Positions 22,213-46,640 of a stretch of DNA of 64,000 nucleotides are shown here, in pieces; position 1 is the stretch's first letter; each line of letters begins with the position of its first letter. A program made the position numbers and the translations under genes. The notes below the pieces were generated by a model, which saw nothing but the letters and a program-made list of their open reading frames with translations, was not told where the DNA came from and ran no database searches. This stretch comes from Kryptolebias marmoratus. Its lineage: Eukaryota > Chordata > Actinopteri > Cyprinodontiformes > Rivulidae. Where the stretch lies: assembly GCF_001649575.2 (NCBI RefSeq), contig NC_051449.1, forward strand, positions 20,549,022 to 20,613,021, written 5' to 3'.

Positions 22213-25200
22213 GCAAACCTGGTGGTTCTTATGTTTGTTGAGTGCCAGGCTGAGCATGTCCGAAGCGTATTTGGAAGAGCTGTAGGGCTCCTTCCCGTGT
22301 CTGTGCTGAATGTCGTCGATGCTGAAGGCTGAGCGCCGGGCGTTGCTCGAGGAGGTCCATATCAGCCTGGAGGTGCGACCTGGCTGACACATCAGAGGCT
22401 CCAGCTCCCTGATCTGAGACATCAGCACATGAGCATCAAGGCCAGCAGGACATGCATGCAGGGTGACGACACACACATTTAAAACAGAATAGGGACCCTC
22501 GGGTGTCAGTAAAATACTGCTTTAAGTGCACTCCCTTTTGACTCTGTACACTCATGAGGGTGTGGGATGCAAAAGTAGTCCCACGCAAATTACTCCAGAT
22601 TAATTTAGGTAAATACTTCTAAAAAGTGTAAACAATATCCCAGAACCCTGAACATCCCACAGAGCACCATCAAATCCAAGGGGGGTTAAGGACAAGGAGG
22701 CCATTATTCAGAGAAGCAATCAAAAGCCAAAAACAACCATGATGGAGCTGAACAGCTTTTCTACAGGTTTGGGAGTATCCCCATCCCCAGAGTGAAGCAT
22801 GGTGGTGGAGTGAAGCATGAGTGGAGTGGAGTGAAGCATGCTATTTTCAGCCAGAACTGGGAAACTGGTCAGAGTTGAAGGAAAGATGGATGGAGTTCGT
22901 TGAGGGAAACCTGTCTGAGTCTTCCACAGATTTGAGGCTGGGATGGAGGTTCATCTTCCAGCCAAACTGGAATGTTCCAGTCAAAGTCCAAACCTCAGTC
23001 CAGCTGAGAATCTGGGGTTTGGTTTAAAGCTTGTTGGACCCAAGCAGCACCATCCAACCTGAAGGAGCTGCAGCAGTTTGGTCATGAAGAACAGACAGAA
23101 ACTCCAGAGGTTAGATGGACAAAGATCATGGAGACGATCCTGAAGAAACTTAAATCAACACAAATCTTTTTAAAACTTTAACATTTTCTATAAACCTTTA
23201 GGTGTGACATAATTTTAGAATTATTTAAAAATCTTATTTGTTTGTTTTTCTGTAGCCTCATTGAACTTTATTATTTGGGAGTATTTTTTGTTGGTTCGTT
23301 ACTTACAATCAAACCCGTTTTACCTCCAGGCTTTTATGAAATGACTTACTTTGGTCACCTTAGCCGGCTGTGTAAGGGGCTATATAAATAAATGATTGAT
23401 TGATTAAAAGTTTAACAAGCCAATATTAAGTTAAGGCTCGTTCCTATTAAAGGTGAGGCACATAAAGACTGCAAAACAATTTATTTGCATTACATTTTTA
23501 TAGCCTCTAATTAACAAACTTCACTAACCAAACGTAGTTTATTCTATATTAGTTCAAACCACTAATGTTCCAACAATGTTCAGAGATTTGAACCTTTTTT
23601 TGGTCAAAGGTTTTCTTTTTAACTTGATCTCAGAAGCTTGTTTAATAATTATAGAAGGGAACCAAACTCAAATTTAACATTAAAGCTAGGGACAGTTTTA
23701 TAAAACCAACACTGTTTAGGATAGATGTCAGCAATCTGAATTCTGCCATAACGTCTTGTCCCCCCCCCACACACACACACTCACACCTCCACTAAGCCAT
23801 CTGTCACAGACATACATCATTCTTTATGACATCTATATTCATACTTCTGTTACTGTACATCCTGGACTACACAGCTGCTTTTAAAACAGAATAAAAATAA
23901 GTAATCTATACGATGGACTTTTTTTAGACAGTCTGTGTAGAGTACCAGGAGGAAATGACCAAACAGGTTTGTAGCAAAAACTTCCTGTAGGCCATCAGAG
24001 TTGGGGCTGTCCTGCTGCGTGAGGAGACCTTCTGCTGTAGCGAACATGTTGATGACGTTCCTGCAGTGAGAGAAGTGAGGGACAATCAGAGACATGGGGA
24101 TCTATTGTAGGATTATAAAAGTTAACGGCAATAACAAATAAACTAAAGGAAGGAAGTTCCAAGTTATTGTTGTTGGATTTTTACCTTGAAAAAAGGCCTC
24201 TGAACAAAGCTTTGATGTCCACTGTTGGATTGGGCATAATTCCTGCATTTAAATACAGGAAGTCAATTCTGCCGTACCTGTGAGAGCGAACAAATCAATG
24301 TTTTAAGAGGTATTTCACCCATTTCAGAGCAGGGTTCTTCAAATATCTCCTTGTAGATCAACCAATCTTGGTACACTTTAAAGAGTAAAGCTAACAAGTT
24401 TGAAATATCCAAGGTTTCCTACTTGGCCTTGACCTCCCGAGCGGCGCTGAGCACCGACCGCACAGAGCCCACGTCGAGGTGCAACAAGTCCACAGAGGCG
24501 CCGCTGTGAGAGGTCAGGAGGGCAGCCCGGGTGGCCTCTGCCCGCTGCATGTTTCTGCAGGCAAGACACAGTCGAAGCCGGGCGTCCTCGGTGAGCAGCC
24601 GCTCACACAGAGCCAGGCCGATGCCGCTGCAGACAGACGACAAGAAACACAGGCATCAATCTCAGATGAAGGAAAGCAATCTGAATCTGACCATTCAGAA
24701 CTGGAACCAAGAGGCTGTCAGTGGAGCCTTTCTCAAACACCACAAAGACTACTACAAATGCATGGAAGAATAAATTAAAAACACACAGATAAGAAGTGTT
24801 ACTATATATAGTTTTCAATATCTCCCCAGGAAAGATATTCTCTCATAGACATGTTTTAATGTGTCTGTTCTTAAGATGGCTTATATTTCATTGTTCATAA
24901 GGCAATTAGTTGTTTATTTCTGTAGATAAGGGAGAAACTGAGTCTTTATTTAATACCAAAATGATGTTTTTCTTATTTAACACCAATTGCATCCAGCTTA
25001 AAGGGGATTTCTGCCAGTTTTGAAGAAAGGTTCTGTGGGAAAGTTAAGAACAACTGATATCTGTATGTTGCTACTTAACCAGCCTCAGTCTGGAGATACA
25101 GAGTTTAAACCTGGTGCACCTGGTGCACGACTGAAGAGCTAATGGCTAGTCTGACTGCAGCTAAAGCCAACTAAACTCAGTGGCAGCAATCCAGTTTGGA

Positions 25201-27023
25201 GGTAGCAATATCAGCTTGTCAGTCCGGTCCAAGCAGGTCCAGTTCCAGAGCAGATCACTGCCGTCTCAAAAAAACAAACAACTTCAATCTTCAAAATTTT
25301 ATATCTGTTTGAGTAAATATTGTTGTTTGAACCTTTATATTGTCATCAGTGTTGGATTCACTCCTTCTGTTCCACTAGGAGGCTCTACAGTTTGTTTACA
25401 TTGATTCTGGGGACTCGGGTGAATACCGGAAGTGACTTTGCCGCCGATAAAAAAAAGTAAGTGATCCAAATAAAACTTAAGAATATTTCTCACTTACATT
25501 CTGATACATTGCTCAATGTGGTGAGCTGATTTTGAGCATTGAAATGCTCGCTGATGACACCGACAAAGAAGGGTCTGATGCCTATGAGAGGTTTATATTG
25601 AGCATTCATGATGTGCGTCACAAGGCTCTAGCCTGGCTGCAAGAAGTGAAAGATGGGGTTGATGATCCTCCAAATGTTGATGACGAGTTGGACGTCACAA
25701 CTCAAAATGATTTAGTCCAGCAGTAGGCAACCCTGGTCCTCAAGTGCTGCTATCCTGCATGTTTTCCTTGTTTCTCTGCTCCAACACACCTGATTCAGTG
25801 GTTAAATGACCTCTTCATGTTCTGCAGAAGCCTGTTAATGACACACTGATTCAAATGAGGTGTGTTGGAGCAGAGAAACCAGTAAAACATGCAGGATGGT
25901 GGCTCTCCAGGACCAGGATTGCCCACCCCAGATTTAGCCAGTGAACCTCCAGCTGACACAAATGATGACAATGCAGTGTCGGCATTAAAACTACGAGCCC
26001 TACAAAAAGAGGGAACAAAAAAACTTTACCTATTCCTCCTGGAATCAGTCTTCTGGACTGATGGCACCACTGTGCTGCATTACATCAGAAACGAAGGAAA
26101 AAACGCACCAAAACCTTTTGTCGCAAACAGAATTTGACAGATCCATGAAGTCACAGCAGCCTCACAATGGAAGCATGTCTGCACAGAACTGAACCCTGCA
26201 GATGATGTTTGTAGATGATTGTCAGTGGAGGAACTCCCAAGCAGTGAAGGGTGGCTCAAAGGCCCTGCTTTCCTTTGGCTGGAGGTGGAGTTTTAGCCTC
26301 GCCAGCCTGAGCTAGGAATCTTACCTCCAGAATCAGAGGTAAAGAAATCAAGTCAGACATGCACAATCTCTTCCAAAGTCACCGTTCAATCAGCAGTCGA
26401 TTGTTTCATCCAGAAGTAATCCTCCTGGTGCAAACTGAAACAAGCTAGCGTACTGACCTCATGAGCGAAGGATAGTATTCTGAAGAAGACCGAAACCTGA
26501 CTGTGCACCAATAACACTGATCAACATGAAACTGGAACACATTACCATCATTGACTGCATCCAACCCTCCATGTTCACCAATCCACAGAAAAGTGAGAGC
26601 CTGGGTTTTAATTTTTGCTGTGAAGCACTTTGCAGCTTTAGTTATTTATTAAGTGTTATATGAATTAAACAGACATTGCAGTGGGTTTGGATCAATAAAT
26701 CCCAGCAAGGTTAATTAATTAATGAATTGACTACATGCACTCTGTCTTTCCCTGACTTTAAACACTTTGTTACAAAGATTCAGCTATTTCTATCAAGTCC
26801 CTTTTATATTTTATTTTAGCATGAAATAATAAAGGGCGTGAAAATGACAGTTTTGCTTTATTTTATGAACCTCGGCTAATGTATGGGTTTCATTTATTAC
26901 ACAATTTCCCTTCTCAACATGTCTCCTCAAACGATAATCTGTCTTTTCTCCTCGGTTAAAAACTACAAATGGCTTCTAGTAGGCTCACCTGTTCGCTCCG
27001 GTTACTATGACTACTTTCCCCAT
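20984..27023 (-). CDS. hsd17b7: 17beta-hydroxysteroid dehydrogenase 7 / 3-keto-steroid reductase
   Basis: Short-chain dehydrogenase of the ER membrane that reduces 3-keto sterols in cholesterol synthesis and estrone to estradiol, using NADPH (family knowledge). Nine exons in reading order: 26989-27023, 24423-24626, 24185-24277, 23946-24060, 22219-22413, 21976-22080, 21845-21901, 21300-21398, 20984-21118. Lengths sum to 1038 bp, giving 345 aa plus stop (human 341). Landmarks: [19 protein letters not shown] at residues 1-19, with the TGxxxGIG cofactor loop split by intron 1; [20 protein letters not shown] with Asn90-Ala-Gly; IWTSS with the catalytic-serine region near 168-171; YSSSK, catalytic Tyr193 and Lys197; [24 protein letters not shown]; a Lys/Glu-rich C-terminal helix. 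The catalytic residues are intact. The start codon is preceded by GC-rich sequence. Introns 1, 4 and 7 hold transposon relics. Confidence 0.97.
21512..21725. mobile_element. hAT-like MITE copy 1, in hsd17b7 intron 7
   Basis: Palindromic element: left arm 'ggccaatcctggtcctcgag' and right arm 'gaggaccagggttgcctactg' are inverted copies, and inner arms 'ctctgctccaacacacctga' / 'tcaggtgtgttggagcaggg' also pair. It belongs to the same family as 25718-25931 and 33892-34084. No clear target duplication was found for this copy. Confidence 0.7.
22181..22206. repeat. TG microsatellite
   Basis: Uninterrupted TG run of about 13 units just outside the donor of hsd17b7 exon 22219-22413, starting 13 bases into the intron on the coding strand. 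Confidence 0.9.
22640..23200 (+). mobile_element. Tc1/mariner-like transposon relic in hsd17b7 intron 4
   Basis: Plus-strand degenerate transposase: 'gagtgaagcatggtggtgga' marks the HGGG motif region, and 'ccaaacctcagtccagctga' followed by 'ccatccaacctgaaggagct' matches the C-terminal part of fish Tc1 transposases. Frameshifted, with a local duplication of 'ggagtgaagcatg' near 22800-22840. Confidence 0.6.
23946..24060 (-). other. hsd17b7: hsd17b7 exon 4 with short flanking introns
   Basis: Listed to fix the tight exon cluster 24626-23946: exons 2, 3 and 4 are separated by introns of only 145 and 124 bp. Codon R111 is split AG/G between exons 3 and 4. The other hsd17b7 introns range from 74 bp to 2.4 kb. 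Confidence 0.9.
25524..25717 (+). pseudogene. Unidentified ORF remnant, left part, cut by a MITE
   Basis: Plus-strand open frame of about 60 acidic codons in hsd17b7 intron 1. It is interrupted at 25718 by an hAT-like MITE and continues in similar style after 25932. Together with the RNase H-like segment downstream it is probably part of a decayed LTR retrotransposon, but this left part itself was not recognised. Confidence 0.45.
25718..25931. mobile_element. hAT-like MITE copy 2, nested in a retroelement relic
   Basis: Same palindromic family as the copy at 33892-34084. Ends are cagcagtaggc on the left and gcccaccccag on the right. An 8-bp target duplication flanks it with one mismatch: atttagtc (25710-25717) and atttagcc (25932-25939). 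Eight-base duplications are typical of hAT transposons. Confidence 0.75.
25932..26330 (+). pseudogene. BEL/Pao-type LTR retrotransposon pol relic (RNase H region)
   Basis: Plus-strand sequence in hsd17b7 intron 1 that reads, with stops and shifts, like the RNase H to linker part of BEL/Pao polyproteins: a Trp-Thr-Asp motif near 26055, a Phe-Val-Ala-Asn-Arg block near 26118 and an Asn-Pro-Ala-Asp block near 26196. Stops follow the Asn-Arg block and the Asn-Pro-Ala-Asp block. No LTRs were found; it is an old, non-functional piece. Confidence 0.65.
26331..26988. other. Remainder of hsd17b7 intron 1, no gene seen
   Basis: Decayed sequence with no recognised domain. It may be a further part of the retroelement relic, then AT-rich DNA up to exon 1. 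Confidence 0.4.
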
Positions 27024-27245
27024 GTCTGTCCGCAGCTCGAGGTTCAAAAAGAGACGGAAAACGACTCCGAGCAGTTTTGTGGACGCTGTGGACAGCCCAT
27101 CGTCCGATCCGCCCCCAGGACAAGCAGCCTGTAGCTCCGGCAGAGACGTGGTGTGATTGGATGACAACAAACAGCCAGCCAATCAGAGACCTCGACGGCA
27201 CGCGAAGAGGCCCAAAACTAAGAGTGAGCGCATCGATTTAAAGCG
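27024..27245 (-). promoter_or_regulatory. hsd17b7: Probable hsd17b7 promoter and 5' UTR
   Basis: GC-richer stretch with several CpG upstream of the start codon, lying between hsd17b7 and the AT-rich 3' region of ddr2. Contains 'ccaatcagag' at 27179-27188 and 'gtgattggat' at 27151-27160, an ATTGG/CCAAT pair of the kind bound by NF-Y. Transcription start not resolved. Confidence 0.4.
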
Positions 27246-28564
27246 ACCCGTCTCCCTCTTCTCGAAGAAAGCGGCAAAAAATGAATGGTTTCGAAAATAT
27301 TTTCGACATATTTTGTGTCTTTATTTACAACTACTCAACTATATACAGTAAATTAATTTCTGAAAAGGTACAAAAACGTGTTTATAAAACAAGATAATCG
27401 GTATAAAAAGAAGTCATTATTATCATGCCTTGGTTTATGCTAAAAAAAACCCAGCATAAATATACATTTAACAATAATATCCCACATCTGACACTGTGCT
27501 GAGACTCTCTAAAGAAAACACAAACATACAAATATAGCAAGGATATAAAATATATATTAAACAAATACAATATAAGAAGTAAAGAGCAACAAAAAATACA
27601 CGTACATGTAACCTATATGTTGTGTTCATATTGTTAATTAATATTATCTACAGTGCAGAGTTTATTTCAAGTGTATATTACTGTATATAGCTATTATTTA
27701 CAGCACCGCTGTGACAAAGACACATTAAGAAATTGGTAAACCTTTTGAAATGTTTACACTTATTCTCAAAATCATTTTTCATGCAATGTGACAGTTCGTG
27801 GTAAAGAAAAGTTAGTTTGGAAAATATCAAAGTTGTTAAAGATAATCACACTTATTTACAAAACCTTATCTTTAAAAAAATCCAGATCTTGCAACAGGAC
27901 TTCATCATTTAAATCCAGGCAAAACATCTGATATTTGAAGCTTGAGGCATGAAGTCAAACATATAAACTGTGAATACAGCTCAAAAATGTAACTTTATGA
28001 TGGGATTTGTTTGTGCAGTAACACCAAGTAGCTGTTGCCTCTCATTAGGAGTCAGTACCTAACTATGTGTGCAGGCTTGCCAAACTGAAACCGACCTACG
28101 CTGAAAAAAGATTAAAATGTAAAACACGTTTCACAACTAATCATACGGTTCTTTTTCAACTCATATTTTGCTGATGAGAAGCCAGTTTTCTGTCAAATTC
28201 ACTGACTACATTTGTTGAACAGATTCGATGCTGTTTATGTTGTTGAAGTGACGTGTTGTATAACACCATTTTACTTGTTAGACACGGTAAATTGAGATAC
28301 ATTTGCAATGAAATGTCTAAATGTCTCCAACAAACTGATTTCTCTATATTGTGCCCGACAGCTGTGTGGAACACGTACTTTGGGTTTTGAAAAGTCAGGA
28401 TGTTTGCCAGTGTTCTTGTTAAATTCAATGTAATAAATAGGATTTACAGTACATTTTAACACACTTCGCTGTTAGATTAACACTTTCTGTAGATGTTTCC
28501 ATTTGATATGTATGAAAGTGATAAATGTTACTCTGAAAGTGTTAAATTAGCATTTTCTAATTTG
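27246..28564 (-). other. ddr2: Probable ddr2 3' UTR
   Basis: AT-rich 1.3 kb between the ddr2 stop and the hsd17b7 promoter. It lacks transposon-like sequence, unusual for this window. TTTATT on the plus strand near 27661-27666 and 27320-27325 gives candidate AATAAA signals on the minus strand. No exon was recognised. Confidence 0.45.
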
Positions 28565-40916
<12,352 letters not shown>

Positions 40917-43900
40917 CTCTTCTCACCAAACTGCTCTCCTGAAAGACAAACCGTGGAGAAGCAAAACAACTTGACATATCACCTTTTTAAATCTTAGATT
41001 TCTGTGGCAAAAGCCCGTCTTATAACAAGATTTCTGCTAAAAAGAATCTTAAAATGAACAAAAGACAGATTAAAGGTTCTAAAAGCTAAGTTTAATAGTG
41101 GCATCCTGCTGTTGCAAATCTAAATACTCACCTGAAATTTATAGCACTATGAAAGTCTGGCATATATATATATACCTCTGACACAGCATACTCAACCATT
41201 CAATTACTATCATTACCATTAAATGTGGTGCACTGACATAAAAAAGTAGTGCAGAGAGCATTGTGATTCCAAAAATAAACCCAAATGGAGCCCAAATGAT
41301 AAGTCTTGATGAACAATGTCCTGTTTGAACAGGAGAGCTTTTAAATCAATTTGGTCCCCAGACTCACACAAACTACCAGTACTTTGTTGGCAACTTTAAG
41401 AAATAAATGAATTTTACTTACGTTTATGAGTTCTTCTCTCCTTATTACGAAAATAATCGGTTTCTGACAGTATTCCACATCTTCCCCTGGCCTCCTCTTT
41501 GGAAGTTATTTCTAGAAATGGAAAGAGGCTCAGGGAGAAGAGGAAGAGGAGGAGGAGGAGGAGAGGGAGGAAATGCAGGCTAATGTAAGAGTCGTCCTGT
41601 CTGGAGGAAAGAAACAGAGAAAATACCACACTTTGGGCCCATGAGGTGAGGCCAGAATACCACGACTCTACCTGATCCATGAATGGTTCCAGTTATGACC
41701 CAGAGACGGGAGAGCCGCAGTGTGTGTGTGGCTTCCTACAAAAGCTACTGACCAAAATATGGACTGGAGTTCATTTCCCTGAAGAGAAATACTTGCTGAA
41801 GTGAACATGGAAAAAAACGAGAAGAAAGAAAGAAAGAAAGCCAGGCCATCACAAAACAATTAAAATCACAATGAACACTCAGGCCGTTAGGAGAACAGGA
41901 ACAGAAGCCTGCCGCTACTAAAACAGGAAGAATAATAAAGTTTTGTGGTTGTCACTCCAAAGAAAAGCTGGTTCTGCTTTGATGTCACGTTAGTTTTCCA
42001 TATTTATTCAGCTGCTGTCAGGGCATGAATCCTTGACACTAAATTAAACAGACTGGCATAGCTGTCGTTTGGGTGTTTTGTTACATTTAATAAAATGTAA
42101 AAGCCAGAAAAATAACTCTCCTATGAAGCAAAATACTTTTAAAAATTAGAAGTTCATCCTGGTCTTATTAATAATGACTTGCGCATTTTTTTTTAATCAT
42201 ACAAAGTTAGCGTCTGTGTTCTTTCTGTCAAAGGTTATGCTCATCTACACACACACTAAAAACTGCTGGGTTATTTTGATAACTCAGTTGTTGGGTTAAA
42301 GCTGTTGGGTCAAAGGTTGGATTGGTTTGTCTGAATATTTTGGATCAAAAAGTTATGAACAGCTTTCCTTACTGATCTGATCTATCCTTAAACTAACCAT
42401 GCCAGTTCGGCAGAATCACTAACTTCTCTACTGGTGTGAATTCCTAATTAAACTTAGCTTTCTAAACCTAAAATACCAACATTCTTGCGTGCTTAATAAC
42501 CTCCAAACCTAGGCCCCAATCTCAAAAGATTCTTGTATTTACATAATTTACAACCAAATATGTTTTCCATAAAGGAATAAAGGTTAAAAGTTGTTTCAAA
42601 ATATTCCTTTGTTAAATCATCTTGCATGAAGCTTCACTTAAAGTTCATTGTGATATTGTTATTCCTCAGACTACATTTATGCCACGGTACAGGTAATTCT
42701 CTTCAGTCTTCCTAAAGACCAAACCAAGGGATAAACAAAGCCATGTACTATATAAACCAGTCATTTTATATTCTCAGGTGTTTTATTCCACCCCGAGCAG
42801 AACACAGAGATATATGACGGGGATTCAGCAGAAGGTGAGCAGAACGTCACGGGCTATTCTTCTTTCTAATCAAGCAAATAAAAGTAGAGGCCAACTGCTG
42901 GAAGCCGCCCACTATGTGTGTCAGCAGCTGCATCAGCAGAGCTGCAGGATGTCGTGGCTGGATGTGGGCGGGTAATGGCTGATATTATTCATATTTTCCA
43001 GCTCTTCTGCTTACACCAAGCTACTGCCGCCTGCAGACATGCTGTGTTTAATGGGAGCTGACCCTGTATAATGAGCACAGCTGGTGGAGCTCTAATGATA
43101 ACAGAGAGCCATCACCCTCACAAAGGACTTTCTGCATCTCATTTTCTTAAGCAACACGAAAGAAGAAAACACCTTGAAAAGGTCAGCCCAGGAGCCGATG
43201 CTGCCCATTGTTCCATCCGTGACACATTTCAGTTCAGATCAACCCGCGATACGTTTCAGTAATTTGTAAGGCGCATCAAAAATACTCCACACAGCACGAC
43301 CGCAGATGGTATTTGAGAAAGGGCATTTAATTCCACAGGGGAAGGGGAAACATCGAAGTAAGTGCTCTTTCCTTTTTAGCGCGATTCTTGTGAGGAGACA
43401 TAACCTTGGAGAAAAAATGTGGGAGACGGACAGAAAGAGCGAAAGAAGGGAAGGGAAAGAGGCGACGAGCTTCATTCAGGAAACAGGGGTGGAAGGTGAA
43501 AGAGTTTAAGCGGGACAGAGGAGGCGTCCCAGTTCAACAGTTTATGGGACAAACTCACAGCCAGGATGTTGGATTTGAGTAAACACACACGTCTTATAGC
43601 TATTTGGCTCCACTTTTCTCTCATTTCCAAACTTCCCAAGGCATTCTCTTTAGGAGCAACAGTGACACAGCAGTTGATCACCGCTGGACTGCAGCGTGCA
43701 TGAATAACACTGACAGTACAAGGTGGCTCCTTGTTAAAGCAGCAGAGACTAGACTGAAAGCAGAACCTGTCCTGTTTGGTAATCTCCTCCAAAACGTAGC
43801 AAGTCAGAAAAAAAAATAATTTATTAATCACATAAAGCAGGATACAGAACAAACTGTAATAAAATATGGAGAGAAATTAGTCTCAATAGTCACAAAGGTG

Positions 43901-44051
43901 TATTTTGTGTGTACAACAATTTGTGGAAAAATTTGGGTGATTGTGAATGTTTATTATAAACCAAAAACAAATATCAGTCTGAGAATGTGTAAAGCTTTAC
44001 CAGCTCAAACATAAAAAAACGAATGAATGCATGTTGCCTGCACAATCTCAC

Positions 44052-44330
44052 GCAATATCAAACAGTCGGGTGCAATCTGTTAGTGCTCAGAGTTTGGGCT
44101 GGGGACGATATTCAGCTACTACCAAACTAAATTTGAGCTCATTATCTTTAAAACTGAGTTATAGCCATTGTTGTGTTTGCTGGGGAGCTGTCGTGGCCAT
44201 CTTGAATCACGTTGAAATCGGGTTAAAATCCATCCTCTGGTTCATGAAATATGCCACTAACTTAACAGACAAACACACAAACAAAACATCACCCGCCTTT
44301 TGGCAGCAGATGGTAATTAAAATGCACAGA
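44052..44330 (+). repeat. Family A dispersed repeat, copy 1
   Basis: Words in order: 'ctcagagtttggg', 'cagctactaccaaactaaat', 'gttatagccattgttgtg', 'gtggccatcttgaat', 'aaatccatcctctggttcat', 'gaaatatgcc', 'acagacaaaca', then 'cttttggcagcaga'. Same orientation as the other six copies. Non-coding; class unknown. Confidence 0.65.
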
Positions 44331-44989
44331 TTGTTGTTCAGTTATGCAATACAGATTTGTGATTTTCACGAGACTAATTTCTGTAAATAGAAAAATGTCA
44401 TGCTAACCTTTATTTGCAACGCACAAGGTCATAAAACCATCAGACTGTAAGTCAGTTTTAAACAGATGTATAATTAAATTTAAATATCCAAAAAAGTGTT
44501 GCAAGACTTCAGTTTTGCCTAGAAGAGATGACTGAGACAGTGTCCAGATGAATGTAACAAATAAAAGAAATGACCAAAACACAGTAAATAACACATATCC
44601 ACACTATGATAAGTAATAGATTATGAAAGTGTTCATCATAAACTTTTCACAAGTAAAGGTTTGTAAACAGTATGTTTGATGGATATTCTCATAAAAAAAC
44701 TGCCCTCTCAGGGTGAGAACTTGTCATTGATTGTCACAGGGACTTTTTAACAACATGTTGTTGTAATATCGAAATGTAATATCAAAACCATTCTGAATGA
44801 ACTTGATGAATTTCAGCACTCGCCTGCCATCTTAATGCTTAAAAGCAACAAATCAAGACCTTTAGGTATATTATAAAATATCATTATGCCTGTTTATGTG
44901 TTTAAATCTGAGTGTCTCCAGCAATAAGGGCATAATTCTGATGTTTAAAACATTTTGAAAATATCTTTTTTTCTTTGTCTGATCTTGTC

Positions 44990-45690
44990 GGAAAGCTTGG
45001 TCTGCTTTTCTGGCAGAAACTAGACAAAAACCAAGCGGGTCACTTTCCATTATCTGTCCTATGAATTCTGTGAATAAAAGCTCTAGAAACACCATAGTCT
45101 GAGAAACTGTGTTCTGTGTAAAAAGCATTCGTTGTTACAGTGTGTGAACCAGTTTTTGGGTCTGTGAACAGCAAGCTGATGGGATTTGTGGCCAAAATGC
45201 TCCAGTTTTGTCCAAAGGAGATTCTCCCAGAAGCTTTGTGACTTCTCAATATGTATTTTGGCCAATTTCAGCCTGGCTTTTTATCATTTAGTGTCTTCCT
45301 CAGTTGTCTTCTATTAAGTCCATTTTGGCTCAAACAGTGACAGATGGTGTGATCTGACACAGATGACCCTTGACCTTGGAGTTCACCTCTGATCTAATTG
45401 GAAGTTTTTTTGAGCTTTTTGGTTACCATTTATATTATCTGTCGCTTCAGTTTATTTTCCTCTTGTGGCCACATCTATGTCCACGTCCATAATCTTCTGA
45501 ATAATAATTGTCCTGATTGTTTAAAACTTGTACTGGAACCAGCCTGCAGGGAAGCTGCTCCCTTTCTGGATTCAACTTTCTGGTTTTGGTCAGAGGTCTT
45601 CTTATTTTTTACAGTTTACGGCCGGTACTCAGTTTCAGTTTCAGCAACTGTACCCTAAAGCCAATTCTTAAACGACATTACCCACAGGGC
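44990..45690 (-). mobile_element. Tc1/mariner-like transposon relic
   Basis: Antisense transposase wording throughout: 'gggatttgtggccaaaatgc' then 'tccagttttgtc', 'attctcccagaagctttgtg', 'gtcttctattaagtccattt', 'ggcggccac'-like 'cttgtggccacatctatgtcc', 'aatcttctgaataataattg'. Wording matches a common fish Tc1-like family. No intact ORF; family assignment is from memory of consensus features. Confidence 0.65.
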
Positions 45691-46499
45691 ATTGGCTGAA
45701 TCTGATTGGGTCACTTTTAGAGGACCAGGCTCATGACTCATGAGGCACGATGACTGGTTAAAAGTTTAGCACAAGGTGCCAGTCAGAGGCACAGTTGGAT
45801 GAGTGTTGGGAATCCAATCAGCAGAAGTGACGACTGTAATATACAGTCTACGGACAGAGAGGAGGCTCTTTACTGTAAATAAACAGTAAATCTGTTGGTA
45901 ACTAAGTCTTGGCCAAACAAGATGTGGATGTTTAACATGGGACTGCCTCTACTTTTCCCCTACTTTGAGCACTAGCCATAACATGAACATAGCAACTTAT
46001 AAACATCACACATATGCCTGAATAATGACTGTGTAGTGTAACCTAACTATAACATTACATAATATCATGTTACACTATGCTAACACACTGTCTGAACAGT
46101 GAACTTGAGGGTTTTTTATGTCTAATAGGTATTGCCATTGCTTGTCTTTTCTAACTGTCTCATTGGACCTGTTTATCAATGGTTTATTCCTTCATTTTCT
46201 TTGCACCTGAACTGCATAAATACATCATTGTTCATTGTGTCATGTGGTTGCTGCTGCGTACATATTGTGTTGGTGGATTAAGTGTCAATGTAAGAGTACA
46301 AACAATGTATACACATAGTTTTTCGTGTACCAATTGTACTGTCTCCGGTCGCATGAAGACCAACATTTTCTGCTGGTCATTCATTCCACATATATGAACC
46401 TGGAAGAAATTGATGTTCAAGTTGCTGTTGTGGGTTTGGTTTGGACTTTACTTCAAGTCGAGGAGAACAAAAGACAAAGTGTTAGACTGAGATATTCCA

Positions 46500-46640
46500 G
46501 AGCAGAGCAACAGAGGGCCCGAGCAGGAAGATGGTGGGTGAGACCATAGCTAGATGCTGACAGAAGACTGACAGTTCGTCATTACCACGGGCTGATGGAA
46601 GAACTGAAACAAGAAGACGCTAGTGAACACCACAAACACC
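46500..46640 (+). pseudogene. PIF/Harbinger transposase N-terminal relic
   Basis: The plus strand encodes GRWWVRP, then a stop at 46547-46549 in place of the expected next Trp, then RHYHGLMEELKQED. This matches the WWVRPW...G.Y..L..EL...D block at the start of Harbinger (HARBI1-type) transposases. Only about 45 codons are recognisable and the nuclease core was not found. Confidence 0.6.

Noticed and set aside
23370..23405. 'ggctatataaataaatgatt' ending as a LINE 3' tail
   Set aside because: The wording fits fish LINE tails, but the preceding sequence could not be tied to a retrotransposon, and it borders the Tc1 relic.
27382..28462. Short minus-strand frames between hsd17b7 and ddr2
   Set aside because: AT-rich, no domains; better explained as ddr2 3' UTR.
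41414..41680. Leucine-rich minus-strand frame resembling a signal peptide, considered as the first ddr2 exon
   Set aside because: The exon at 40832-40916 gives a signal peptide ending in the family-typical KAQVNP and joins in phase to CRYPLG. The leucine run at 41540-41580 comes from a GAG-rich tract.
42230..42330. Repeated 'tgttgggttaaa' words suggesting a MITE
   Set aside because: Only one side was recognised and borders could not be set, so it is not listed as a feature.
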